DNA from: DATIUV01 sp049322755
Lineage (GTDB): Bacteria; Pseudomonadota; Gammaproteobacteria; Burkholderiales; UBA6910
Length of the DNA: 64,000 nt
Assembly: GCA_049322755.1 (NCBI GenBank)
Contig: JBMOQX010000047.1
Coordinates: 1 to 64,000, forward strand
Direction: 5' to 3'
Made by a program: the position numbers and the translations under genes. The notes beneath the pieces are model-generated. The model searched no databases and had not been told where the DNA came from. It was given only the letters and a program-made list of their open reading frames with translations. This document shows, piece after piece, positions 34,260-41,922 of this stretch (positions are counted from its first letter, which is position 1; every line of letters begins with the position of its first letter).

Positions 34260-34835
34260 TCACCTCGTGCCACGAGGCTCGCCCCCCTGCGCGTCAGGAA
34301 TGGAGCAAAATCCCTGGGGCGCTACATCCAACGCGCTGTTGAATTTGCTGGAGAGGTTCTGAAACGCGATGAGTCCGCTCAGCTCGACGATGGCATCGTC
34401 GTCGAAATGCAGGCGAAGCCGCTCCACCAGCCGGTCGTCGACCCGCCGTTCCGAAACCGTCATTGCCTCGGCGTATTCGAGCGCGGCCCGCTCCCGTTCG
34501 CCGAAATCGGACGCGTCGCGCCAGTTCTCGAGCGCCGCGACCTTGGTCTGCGGCACGCCGCGCCGAATGAGGGTGGCGGAATTGAGGTCGACACAGAACG
34601 GGCAGTGGTTGATCTGCGATACCCTGACCGTTAGCAGCGACCGCAACGCCGGGTCCACCGGCGACGACCGGCGGTCGATCATGCCGTACAGGAACGCCAC
34701 GCCGAGGAACAGCCGCGGGCTTCGCGCCCACAACAGGGCCGAATCGAGGACCGCGCCGTACTTGCGGCGCTGGTTCCAGAAGAATGGCCGCAAGTACCAG
34801 GGGTACTCGTTGATGCGTTTTGCCGGAACTCGCAT
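34260..34835 (-). CDS. carboxymuconolactone decarboxylase / AhpD-like protein
   Basis: 191 residues. The AhpD-like core is VSQINHCPFCVDLNSATLIR, with CxxC and adjacent His as the redox site, followed by ERERAALEYAEAMTVSERRV and ELSGLIAFQNLSSKFNSALD. Members are peroxidase-like or decarboxylases; the CPFC motif favours a thiol-redox role. The start at 34835 is the first ATG of the conserved region. It lies about 160 bases upstream of the YHS gene. Confidence 0.8.
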   Translation of the reverse strand: MRVPAKRINEYPWYLRPFFWNQRRKYGAVLDSALLWARSPRLFLGVAFLYGMIDRRSSPVDPALRSLLTVRVSQINHCPFCVDLNSATLIRRGVPQTKVAALENWRDASDFGERERAALEYAEAMTVSERRVDDRLVERLRLHFDDDAIVELSGLIAFQNLSSKFNSALDVAPQGFCSIPDAQGGEPRGTR

Positions 34836-34879
34836 TGTTCACCTCGCCCGTCACCGTCTCGACCTTCCACGGCCACGCG

Positions 34880-35134
34880 TCAACCGCTCAGGTCCCGCTT
34901 CTTGTCCTCGAACTCCTGCTTGTCGATCTCCCCTCGCGCGTAGCGCTTCTTGAGCACGTCGAGGGCGGATTCCCGCGGCGGCTCCAGCGATTGCTGCGAC
35001 GAGCCGGCACCGAGCCAGCGCACCAGCACCACGATGCCGAGAATCACCAGCACCCAGAACAGCAGCGTGAAGATCATGCCCAAGCCCATGCCAAATCCTC
35101 CGCCCATCCCCCAACCGTCGTATCCGCCCCACAT
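34880..35134 (-). CDS. SHOCT-domain small membrane protein
   Basis: 84 residues: Gly/Trp-rich start (MWGGYDGWGMGGGFGMGLGM), one helix (IFTLLFWVLVILGIVVLVRW) and a C-terminal SHOCT motif (ALDVLKKRYARGEIDKQEFE). SHOCT proteins are common short membrane-associated accessories with no assigned chemistry. It is likely co-transcribed with nfeD and copA, which start 12 and about 400 bases upstream. Confidence 0.8.
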   Translation of the reverse strand: MWGGYDGWGMGGGFGMGLGMIFTLLFWVLVILGIVVLVRWLGAGSSQQSLEPPRESALDVLKKRYARGEIDKQEFEDKKRDLSG

Positions 35135-35146
35135 CGCTCGTTCTCC

Positions 35147-35530
35147 TCATTGAAAAAACCGCGTTTTCCCGCCCGCCGCCGGCGCTTCGGACGCCTGCGC
35201 GCGGCGGATCCGGAGGCGGAGACCGTCGATCCCCGTGACGTTCACGGCGTCACCCACCACGAGATCTTCGTCGTCCGCATCCGCCGACCAGAGTTCGCTC
35301 CTGGCCCAGACCATCGCCCTGCGACCGTTCACTTGCCGGACCTGGCCGCTGGCATGGAGCAGCGTTTCCCGGCCGGTTCCGACCGGCCGCCGCAGCGCCT
35401 TCAGAACCAGTGTATAGACGATCGCCGTCAACGCCAGGACCGCGCCGTACAGGGGCAGGGCGGCGCTCATCGGCAGCAGCCAGAACACGGGCAGCGCGAG
35501 GAGCGGCAGGGCGAGGAGGAGGTGACACAT
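35147..35530 (-). CDS. NfeD-like membrane protein
   Basis: 127 residues: two hydrophobic helices in the first 45 residues (LLLALPLLALPVFWLLPM, LYGAVLALTAIVYTLVL), then an OB-fold-like domain (GQVRQVNGRRAMVWARSELW, VVGDAVNVTGIDGLRLRIRR). This matches the short NfeD family, which partners SPFH proteins in membrane organisation. It lies 12 bases after the CopA-like ATPase stop. Confidence 0.75.
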   Translation of the reverse strand: MCHLLLALPLLALPVFWLLPMSAALPLYGAVLALTAIVYTLVLKALRRPVGTGRETLLHASGQVRQVNGRRAMVWARSELWSADADDEDLVVGDAVNVTGIDGLRLRIRRAQASEAPAAGGKTRFFQ

Positions 35531-35542
35531 GGCCGCGCCGCC

Positions 35543-38026
35543 TCACAACCTGACGCGGTTCAGCCGCAGGGCGTTGCCCACCACCGAAACCGACGACAGG
35601 CTCATTGCCGCCGCGGCGAAGATCGGCGAGATGAGAATGCCGAAGAACGGATACAGCACGCCCGCCGCCACCGGCACGCCGGCGGCGTTGTACACCAGCG
35701 CGAAGAACAGGTTCTGCTTGATGTTGCGCATCGTGGCGCGCGCCAGGCGGCGCGCCCGCACGATGCCGTTGAGGTCGCCCTTCACCAGCGTGATGCCGGC
35801 GCTCTCGATCGCCACGTCGGCGCCGGTGCCCATGGCGATGCCGACGTCGGCCTGCGCCAGCGCGGGCGCGTCGTTGACGCCGTCGCCCGCCATCGCCACC
35901 CTGGCCCCGCGCGACTGCAGGTCGCGGATGATCTCGGCCTTCTCCGCCGGGAGCACCTCGGCGCGGATCTCGTCGATGCCCAGCTTCGCCGCCACCGCGC
36001 GGGCGGTGCGTTCGTTGTCGCCGGTGGCCATGACGACGCGAAAGCCCTCGGCGTGCAGCGCGTGGATGGCGCCGGCGGTGGTGTCCTTGATCGGATCGGC
36101 GACGCTCACCAGGCCGGCGATCTTCCCTTCGGCGATCACGAACATGACCGTCTCGCCCTGGTCACGGCGCTCGTCGGCCGTGCGGGCCAGCGCGCCGCCG
36201 TCGATGCCCAGCTCCGCCAGCATGCGGGCATTGCCGAGCGCCACGGCAGTGCCGCCGACCCGGCCCTTCACGCCCATGCCGGTGAGCGAGTCGAACTCCT
36301 CGGCCTTCTCCAGGTCGAGGCCGCGCTCCTCGGCGCCGGCGACAATGGCCTCCGCCAGCGGGTGCTCGGAGCCGCGCTCCAGGCTGGCAGCCAGGCGCAG
36401 CACCTCCGATTCGTCGCGGCCGTTCTGGGGCAGTACGGCGACCAGGCGCGGCTTGCCCACGGTCAGGGTGCCGGTCTTGTCGACGATCAGCGTGTCCACC
36501 TTGGCGAAGCGCTCCAGCGCCTCGGCGTTCTTGATCAGCACGCCGGCCTGGGCGCCGCGGCCGGTGGCGGTCATGATCGACAGCGGCGTGGCGAGGCCGA
36601 GGGCGCAGGGGCAGGCGATGATCAGCACCGCCACCGCGGCAACCAGGGCGTACGACAGCGCCGGGGCGGGACCCCAGAGCGACCAGCCGACGAATGCCAG
36701 GATCGCCACGGCGATCACCGCCGGGACGAACTTCCCGGCGACGGCGTCGGCGAGCTTCTGGATCGGCGCCCGGCTGCGTTGCGCGTTGGCCACCATCTCG
36801 ACGATCTGGCTGAGCAGCGTGTCCGCGCCCACGCGGCGAGCCTCGATGACCAGCGTCCCGGTGCCGTTGATGGTGGCGCCGATCACCTCTTCGCCAGCCA
36901 CTTTTTCCACCGGCACCGGCTCGCCGGAGATCATGGACTCGTCGACGCTGGAGCGTCCCTCGACCACCACGCCGTCCACCGGCACCTTGTCCCCGGGCCG
37001 CACGCGCAGGCGATCCCCCACCTGGACCTCCTCCAGCGGGATCTCCTCCTCGCGGCCGTCGGGGCGAATGACGCGGGCCGAGCGCGCGGCGAGATCCAGC
37101 AGCGCCCGGATCGCGGCGCCGGTACGCTCCCGGGCCTGCAGCTCCAGCACCTGGCCCAGCAGCACCAGGACGACGATCACCGCACCGGCCTCGAAGTAGA
37201 CCCCCACGTGCCCGGCGTCGTCGCGGAATCCCTCGGGAAATATCCCCGGGGCGACCACCGCCACCACGCTGAAGGCGAGCGCGGCGCCCACGCCCATGGC
37301 GATCAGCGTGAACATGTTCAGGCTGCGGTTGCGCACCGAGGCGACGCCGCGGACGAAGAACGGCCAGCCGGCCCAGAGAATCACCGGCGTACCGAGGGCG
37401 AGCTCGACCCAGAGGGCGAGCCGCTCGCCCAGCGCGTCGCGCGCGGCGCCGAGGCCGACATAGGGGCCCATGGTGAGCACCAGCAGCGGGACGGTCAGGG
37501 CGGCACCGATCCAGAAGCGCCGGCGCATGTCGATCAGTTCGGGATTGGGCGCCTCCTCGCCGGTGGCGACCCGCGGCTCCAGCGCCATGCCGCAGATGGG
37601 GCAATCCCCGGGCTCATCGCGCACGATCTGCGGATGCATCGGGCAGACGTACTCCGTCTTCGCAGCGCGTGCCGGCGGTGCCGTCGGCTCCAGCGCCATG
37701 CCGCACTTGGGACAGGTGCCGGGGCCGGGCTGCCGCACCTCGGGGTGCATTGGACACGTGTAGGCGACCTCGCCGGCGGGCGCCGGGCGCGTGGCCGCCT
37801 GGGGCGACGGTGCCGCAGGGGCACGATCCGGGCGCTTGTTTCCTGCGGCCCCCGGCGCCTTCGCGTAACGGTGGGGATCCGCGACGAACTTGCGGTGGCA
37901 GTGCGTGGAGCAGAAGTGATAGGTGATGCCGCCGTGCTCGGCGCGGGCGGCGGCGCGTTCCGGGCGTACCGTCATCCCGCACACGGGGTCGGCGACGGCA
38001 TCCTGGATACGGGTGGTGTCATCCAT
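35543..38026 (-). CDS. copA: copper-translocating P1B ATPase with YHS and two heavy-metal-binding domains
   Basis: About 827 residues. Order: YHS domain (ADPVCGMTVRPERAAARAEH, THCHRKFVADPHRYAKAP); two heavy-metal-binding domains (YTCPMHPEVRQPGPGTCPKC, YVCPMHPQIVRDEPGDCPIC); membrane and actuator (DESMISGEPVPVEKVAGEEV); canonical TM4 IIACPCALGLATPLSIM; phosphorylation IVDKTGTLTVGKP; ERGSEHPLAEAI; MAGDGVNDAPALAQADVG; TM8 AMSLSSVSVVGNALRLNR. This is the Cu(I)/Ag(I) exporter type, CopA/SilP. The ATG at 38026 has GGAGG upstream; a TTG six bases earlier is less likely. A CsoR-type promoter lies upstream. Confidence 0.95.
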   Translation of the reverse strand: MDDTTRIQDAVADPVCGMTVRPERAAARAEHGGITYHFCSTHCHRKFVADPHRYAKAPGAAGNKRPDRAPAAPSPQAATRPAPAGEVAYTCPMHPEVRQPGPGTCPKCGMALEPTAPPARAAKTEYVCPMHPQIVRDEPGDCPICGMALEPRVATGEEAPNPELIDMRRRFWIGAALTVPLLVLTMGPYVGLGAARDALGERLALWVELALGTPVILWAGWPFFVRGVASVRNRSLNMFTLIAMGVGAALAFSVVAVVAPGIFPEGFRDDAGHVGVYFEAGAVIVVLVLLGQVLELQARERTGAAIRALLDLAARSARVIRPDGREEEIPLEEVQVGDRLRVRPGDKVPVDGVVVEGRSSVDESMISGEPVPVEKVAGEEVIGATINGTGTLVIEARRVGADTLLSQIVEMVANAQRSRAPIQKLADAVAGKFVPAVIAVAILAFVGWSLWGPAPALSYALVAAVAVLIIACPCALGLATPLSIMTATGRGAQAGVLIKNAEALERFAKVDTLIVDKTGTLTVGKPRLVAVLPQNGRDESEVLRLAASLERGSEHPLAEAIVAGAEERGLDLEKAEEFDSLTGMGVKGRVGGTAVALGNARMLAELGIDGGALARTADERRDQGETVMFVIAEGKIAGLVSVADPIKDTTAGAIHALHAEGFRVVMATGDNERTARAVAAKLGIDEIRAEVLPAEKAEIIRDLQSRGARVAMAGDGVNDAPALAQADVGIAMGTGADVAIESAGITLVKGDLNGIVRARRLARATMRNIKQNLFFALVYNAAGVPVAAGVLYPFFGILISPIFAAAAMSLSSVSVVGNALRLNRVRL

Positions 38027-38101
38027 TGGCAAAACCTCCGGGAATCGACGGTGGCAATGGCTCCCACGCCGCGATGCTGCACTTGAGCTGTACCATCCGG
38101 C

Positions 38102-38278
38102 TCAGGCTCGCCTCTTCAGCGAGAAAGGCGTCGACCGCCAGCGGATCGAACTGCGCTCGCCCTCGGCGTCGATCCAGAGCGAGCCCGCAAGATCGCCGCC
38201 GCAGCTGCGGCAGAAGAAGGCACCGGGTCGCAGCGGCACAGGCGCATCGAGCGAGGTGTTGGCAGCACGGATCGTCAT
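38102..38278 (-). CDS. small zinc-ribbon-like protein upstream of copA
   Basis: 58 residues: MTIRAANTSLDAPVPLRPGA, then a CxxC knuckle FFCRSCGGDLAGSLWID, and a basic end PFSLKRRA. Only one CxxC pair is present, so a full zinc ribbon would need dimerisation or other ligands. GAGG precedes the ATG at 38278, which lies about 20 bases after the predicted transcription start. The first gene after the CsoR-type operator, it probably has a role in copper response. I do not know a named family. Confidence 0.6.
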   Translation of the reverse strand: MTIRAANTSLDAPVPLRPGAFFCRSCGGDLAGSLWIDAEGERSSIRWRSTPFSLKRRA

Positions 38279-38304
38279 GTCAAATCCCTCGTTGTCTTCA
38301 TCGC

Positions 38305-38333
38305 ATCGTATACCCTATTAGGGTATATGTCAA
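38305..38333 (-). promoter_or_regulatory. sigma70-type promoter of the copA operon
   Basis: On the minus strand a perfect -35 TTGACA (38333-38328) and a -10-like TACGAT (38310-38305) are separated by exactly 17 bases. The predicted start is near 38298, some 20 bases ahead of the zinc-ribbon gene. The whole spacer is occupied by the palindrome described in the next entry, so a bound repressor would exclude polymerase. Confidence 0.7.
38309..38327. promoter_or_regulatory. CsoR-type operator palindrome
   Basis: TATACCCTATTAGGGTATA is a perfect inverted repeat with 9-base arms around a single T. Its TACCC...GGGTA core matches sites of the CsoR/RcnR copper and metal repressor family. No CsoR gene is visible in the window, so the regulator must act from elsewhere. 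Copper-induced derepression of copA is the expected logic (inference). Confidence 0.7.
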
Positions 38334-38582
38334 AGGACACCTCGCGCCCGTTCCGGCGGGGACCGTGCCTCCTGCGCTGCCTTGTCGGTGCTGTCAGTCT
38401 GCCGCAGTAGCTTCAGGAGTTCCGCATCCGGGGCGCCGCTTCGGTGCATCCGGTCATCGTTTGGCTCCGGTCGCGGTGCGCCAAAGCGCCGAGGGCGAGT
38501 CGCGCTGCGGTTCATGGGGAAGTTCGTCTGCATCGTTACAGGGAACTTCGGGGGTGCCGTCCATCGGACCGCCCCCCTTTCG
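38334..38582. other. stretch between the copA promoter and the Met-rich gene
   Basis: A minus-strand frame 38533-38330 (MQTNFPMNRSATRPRRFGAP ...) is open but lacks a convincing ribosome site and has no familiar motif. It would overlap the copA promoter. I leave it uncalled and see nothing else certain here. Confidence 0.2.
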
Positions 38583-38969
38583 CTACTTTTTCGCGGGCGC
38601 GCCGGCCGGTTCCTTCATCATCTCGTCCATGCGCATTCGCATCTGGTCCATTCGCTTCTGCGAATCGGGGCTCGTCATCATGCCCGTGCCCATCATCCCC
38701 GACATGCCATCCATCATTCCGGCCATCTCCTTCATTTGCTGACCCATGCGCTTCTGCATCTCCGGGGTCAGGGTTCCCTTCGCCATCGCGTCGGACATCT
38801 CCGTCATTTCCTTCGACATGTCGCGCATCATTCCCGAAGCCTGTTCGGACCCCGGACCCTGGGCGCCGTGGCCGCCCATCATTCCCTGACCCATCTGGGC
38901 GTAACTCGCTCCCGCAAACACCAGGCTGGCCAACAGGGCACCCGTCCACAGCCGTCTCGCCGTTTTCAT
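38583..38969 (-). CDS. Met-rich periplasmic protein
   Basis: 128 residues: signal peptide LWTGALLASLVFAGASYAQ, then Met/Gly/His-rich sequence (MGQGMMGGHGAQGPGSEQAS, RMGQQMKEMAGMMDGMSGMM, MDQMRMRMDEMMKEPAGA). Spaced methionines in MxxM patterns suggest periplasmic Cu(I)/Ag(I) binding. AAAGGAG precedes the ATG at 38969. It is analogous to the protein at 18818-19313, with little direct identity beyond composition. Confidence 0.75.
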   Translation of the reverse strand: MKTARRLWTGALLASLVFAGASYAQMGQGMMGGHGAQGPGSEQASGMMRDMSKEMTEMSDAMAKGTLTPEMQKRMGQQMKEMAGMMDGMSGMMGTGMMTSPDSQKRMDQMRMRMDEMMKEPAGAPAKK

Positions 38970-39147
38970 TTCGAACTCCTTTCGATTCACAAGGGATTGC
39001 CGATCAACACGTTCCCCCTCGGGGAACACCGTTCCGGACTTTCGCCCGAAAACCTTCTTCGTTCCGCGCGCCCGCCAACGCTGCCGGGTCCCGCGACCCA
39101 AAGCCCGATACCTGCGCCGCGCGGCGGCATCGGCGCCGCCGGGCCAT

Positions 39148-39561
39148 TCACTTCAGGTCCCATGCAAAGCGCCGGGGCCCGGACTCCCCCGGTCGCTGGA
39201 GCTGGAGTTCCACCTTCGCAGGGCGTTCAGCGGGCGCCGCGAACACCAGCATTCCTTTGCGGTGGTGACCCCCCGGCGGGTCGCCCTTCCATGCCTTCGG
39301 CCGACTTTCGCGTCCGTCCGCAATCAGGATCGAGGAGCTGACCGGGTCGTCTGCAAGGTCCCGGGAGTGCGTGTCGAAGACGATCTCGAACAGCCATTCG
39401 GGTCCCGATACCGTACGCGGCACGGCCTTGACCGTCACGCCGTCGGCAGATGTCGATTTCTCGGGCAGGCCGGGTTCCGCTGCCGCGATGCCGGCGACGA
39501 GGGTGGCCGCGACCATCGCCGCGAAGACGGTGACGGATCGAGAATTCAGGCGTGGGCGCAT
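39148..39561 (-). CDS. secreted hypothetical protein
   Basis: 137 residues: signal peptide SVTVFAAMVAATLVAGIAAA, then a beta-rich domain (GVTVKAVPRTVSGPEWLFEI, FDTHSRDLADDPVSSSILIA, GGHHRKGMLVFAAP). I recall similar proteins in copper/mercury clusters but no named function. The ATG at 39561 has GGAGC 8 bases upstream and overlaps the end of the preceding membrane-protein gene by 16 bases. Confidence 0.65.
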   Translation of the reverse strand: MRPRLNSRSVTVFAAMVAATLVAGIAAAEPGLPEKSTSADGVTVKAVPRTVSGPEWLFEIVFDTHSRDLADDPVSSSILIADGRESRPKAWKGDPPGGHHRKGMLVFAAPAERPAKVELQLQRPGESGPRRFAWDLK

Positions 39562-40011
39562 TGGGCGTGCTCCTTCGTGGCCTGGTAAAGCTGGTTGCCG
39601 ATGTAGGCGATCCCCGCGGCGTTGAACGCGAGTCCCACCCAGAAGAACTCCACCTGGTACTGCGTGGCGAAGGTGACGAGACCCGTCGCGCCCAGCACCG
39701 GTGCGACGTTGGTCAGGTAGTGCGCGCAGCAGGAGATCATCGCAGCGGTGGGACGTGGTGCCGGACGCCGCGACCACGCCGCCGGCGCCGGCGCTGACCA
39801 CCTGGCGCAGTCGCATGAACAACGCCACCTGCAAGCCGAAACCCGCGGCCAGGGGCACGATGTAGAACCAGAACTGGCTGAACTGGTCGAGGGTGAAACG
39901 CCACCCGGATACCAGCGTCAGGACCGCAAAATAAAGCGCGAGCAACACGCCGAAGCCAAGCAAACCGGCGCCGGCGGGTCGAGTGCCGAGGGACAAGGTC
40001 GTCATGTCCAT
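39546..40011 (-). CDS. multi-helix membrane protein, frameshifted in the middle
   Basis: The 5' frame reads GLLGFGVLLALYFAVLTLVS, FWFYIVPLAAGFGLQVALFM and VVSAGAGGVVAASGTTS, then loses homology. The continuation is in another frame: TAAMISCCAHYLTNVAPVLG, FFWVGLAFNAAGIAYIGNQL and a tail EHAQCAHA ending at 39546. Dropping one C of TCCCACC near 39748 joins them into one about 155-residue, four-helix protein with a CC-H motif. The function is unknown. The start is 40011 or, with better ribosome-site spacing, 40005. Confidence 0.6.
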
Positions 40012-40071
40012 CCTTTCCTGGGGCAGAGGTAATCGCGGGCCGCGTCAATGACGCGAAGCCCGGCCGTCTCG

Positions 40072-40087
40072 CGCGGGAGATCCCGCG
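40072..40087. terminator. short GC hairpin downstream of the 40100-40483 gene
   Basis: CGCGGGA-GA-TCCCGCG is a perfect 7-bp stem with a 2-base loop, placed just after the stop of the minus-strand gene at 40100. There is no T run after it, so it would be a weak or factor-assisted terminator at best. Confidence 0.35.
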
Positions 40088-40099
40088 GGAAAGGATGGA

Positions 40100-40483
40100 T
40101 CAGATGCGCAGGCGCCCATACAGCGCGAGCGGATGAGGGGGCGGTCGAGGGGAGGGCGACTGGAGGACGGACACCCTGCTGGCGACGAGCTTGCCGGGTG
40201 CCGGCGTCGGTTCGACTCCGGGCGGCGCGCCTTTGGGCGTCGTGGGCGCGAGGATGGTGTCGGCCAGTGCGTCGCCGACGGTCGCGGTCGCAACACAGAA
40301 CGCGTCCCCGTGGCCGGCGCCCCGATGATCCGGCGCCGCGGAATGCCGTTCCTTGAAATCGCCGGGCGGCGCGAAGTCACACGCGTGCGCCAAGGCGAGC
40401 AACTGGCCGGCAACGAGCAAAAGCCCAAACGCGGCCACCTTGAGGAGGCGTTTGGAGGCAGCGATGCGGGAGCGAGTGGCCAT
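40100..40483 (-). CDS. secreted hypothetical protein of the copper cluster
   Basis: 127 residues: a basic start and signal-like helix (LLKVAAFGLLLVAGQLLALA), then HACDFAPPGDFKERHSAAPD, a His/Gly/Cys stretch (HRGAGHGDAFCVATATVG) and a Pro-rich tail. It resembles small periplasmic proteins that accompany copper-resistance operons, but I cannot name it. The start at 40483 is the last ATG before the signal; an upstream ATG at 40552 would add 23 residues. Confidence 0.5.
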   Translation of the reverse strand: MATRSRIAASKRLLKVAAFGLLLVAGQLLALAHACDFAPPGDFKERHSAAPDHRGAGHGDAFCVATATVGDALADTILAPTTPKGAPPGVEPTPAPGKLVASRVSVLQSPSPRPPPHPLALYGRLRI

Positions 40484-40730
40484 GTCGTTGGGTAGGACCG
40501 TGAATGGAAGAAAATATTCCTCGGTGGGGCCAACAGGATTGATCCAGGTCAAAAGTACGGCGTTCCGATTTGCTTTCGCGACATTTTTCCGAGAAAGGCG
40601 CTGTACCGGGGGCGCTGTGGCGCGGCCCGCGGCAAAAGTCCATTGATCGCGGAGAGCCGACGCCGAAGAATTTCCGGCGCCGGCTCGGAGCCGCCGACGC
40701 TTAACTGCCTGCGCCGTCAGTCTTTTTCAG

Positions 40731-40988
40731 TTACTTCACGAACTCCGCGTCCATTGCGCCGCTCGTGTGCGGCGGCTTGGCGGCCGGCGCCGCGGACCCA
40801 TAGTCGACATTCCCGTCCGACCGGCTCACCTCCTTCCAGAATGCCGCGTCGGCGGCGCCTTCCCGATGCACCCCGGCTCCGGGGATGTCGGCAGGCACGT
40901 AGCCGTCACTCTGGTGGAGCTGGCGCGACAGGGATTCGGCGCCATACACGGAAAACGAAGCGACCAGTGTTCGTGATTCCTGCTTCAT
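40731..40988 (-). CDS. hypothetical small protein
   Basis: 85 residues (MKQESRTLVASFSVYGAESL ... AAFWKEVSRSDGNVDYG). No signal peptide, membrane helix or known motif. Codon use looks similar to its neighbours, but the ribosome site is weak (GGAAC), so the call is tentative. A TTG at 41000 would extend it by four residues. Confidence 0.4.
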   Translation of the reverse strand: MKQESRTLVASFSVYGAESLSRQLHQSDGYVPADIPGAGVHREGAADAAFWKEVSRSDGNVDYGSAAPAAKPPHTSGAMDAEFVK

Positions 40989-41029
40989 GTTCCGGGACAA
41001 TCATGGCTACCTCGACCATTGGCACACCG

Positions 41030-41374
41030 TCACCGTACTGGCCTGATCACGGTGATGGCATAGCCGCCGCCGCGTTTGCGCCCGAGCTCGAATTCAACCT
41101 GCATGTCCGGACTGACATCCTTGAGCAGCGCCTTGTCCGCGACTTGAAGGTCCATGGTCATCTGCGGCCACTTCAGGCTGGGAATCGGCTCGTGGGTCAG
41201 GGTCACCATGCCGGTTGCGGCGTCCACCTTGTGCACGACGCCGACTCCCTTGTGGGTCGGTCCCGCCTGCATCGGGATCGTTCCCTCCCGGGACGCGCCG
41301 GAACCGGTCTGGGCGGCGGTCGGCGCGGCTGACAACGCGAGCAGCACGGTGGCGAAAGCGATCAGAGGTTTCAT
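41030..41374 (-). CDS. CusF-like periplasmic copper-binding protein
   Basis: 114 residues: signal peptide LIAFATVLLALSAAPTAAQ, then a CusF-type OB-fold (GVGVVHKVDAATGMVTLTHE, SLKWPQMTMDLQVADKALL, GRKRGGGYAITVI). The WPQMTM motif supplies the Trp and Met ligands of Cu(I)/Ag(I) in CusF, with a His in LTHEPI. It would ferry copper in the periplasm to an exporter; no CusA/CusB is visible here. Confidence 0.85.
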   Translation of the reverse strand: MKPLIAFATVLLALSAAPTAAQTGSGASREGTIPMQAGPTHKGVGVVHKVDAATGMVTLTHEPIPSLKWPQMTMDLQVADKALLKDVSPDMQVEFELGRKRGGGYAITVIRPVR

Positions 41375-41421
41375 CGGAATCTCACGAATTCGGGACGGCA
41401 CGGATCGTTCTCCCGCGGGTG

Positions 41422-41910
41422 CTATTTCTTGGCGAACGCCACTTCGCTCTTCATGCCTGCCTCGTAATGGCCGGGATGGAAGCAGGCGAAGACGATGCGC
41501 GTCGTGATCGGCTTGTCGAACTTCCAGATGATCTCCTTGGTTTCGCCGGGTTTCAACGTGGTGGCTGTGGGATCGTCGTCGTGCTTCATGTCGGGCTGCT
41601 TTTCCATCATGGCGAGGTGAGCCCTCTGGGACGGGAGGTCGCCGATGGAGAACTCGTGCGAAATCTTGCCGACGTTGGTGACGACGAAGCGGATGGTCTC
41701 GCCCTGCTTGATCTCGAACGGCTCGTGCATGAAGCGCATGTCGTCGGTGGCCTGCACCTCGACGGTGCGGGTGACTTCCGCGGCCTGGCCCGGCGAGCCG
41801 AAGCTGTAGGTGGGCGCGCTGTGGCCGCTGCCGTGGCTGCCGCTGTGGCCGGCGCCCGCCAGCGCGTTGCCGGCGGCGAGAGCGAGGGTCAGAAAGAGTG
41901 CGTGCTTCAT
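41422..41910 (-). CDS. cupredoxin-domain periplasmic protein
   Basis: 162 residues: a short signal peptide (ALFLTLALAAGNALAG), a His/Gly/Ser stretch (GHSGSHGSGHSAPTYSFG), then a plastocyanin-like fold. Type-1 copper ligands are visible: His in NVGKISHEFSIGD, and Cys-His-Met in IVFACFHPGHYEAGM. It is likely a periplasmic copper carrier or electron-transfer protein. It lies 12 bases after the multicopper oxidase. Confidence 0.88.
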   Translation of the reverse strand: MKHALFLTLALAAGNALAGAGHSGSHGSGHSAPTYSFGSPGQAAEVTRTVEVQATDDMRFMHEPFEIKQGETIRFVVTNVGKISHEFSIGDLPSQRAHLAMMEKQPDMKHDDDPTATTLKPGETKEIIWKFDKPITTRIVFACFHPGHYEAGMKSEVAFAKK

Positions 41911-41922
41911 GGGACTGTCTCC

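Noticed and set aside
36162..37604. 480-residue second minus-strand frame inside copA
   Set aside because: Out-of-frame reading of copA with extreme Arg/Gly content; the in-frame protein explains the sequence.
34820..38086. 1,088-codon plus-strand open frame opposite copA, nfeD and SHOCT genes
   Set aside because: Antisense frame to several well-supported genes; composition (His/Arg/Gly/Asp-rich) is typical of GC-driven shadow frames.
38330..38533. 67-residue minus-strand ORF upstream of copA considered as a CsoR regulator
   Set aside because: It lacks the Cys-His-Cys pattern and helical repeats of CsoR, has no good ribosome site, and overlaps the promoter.
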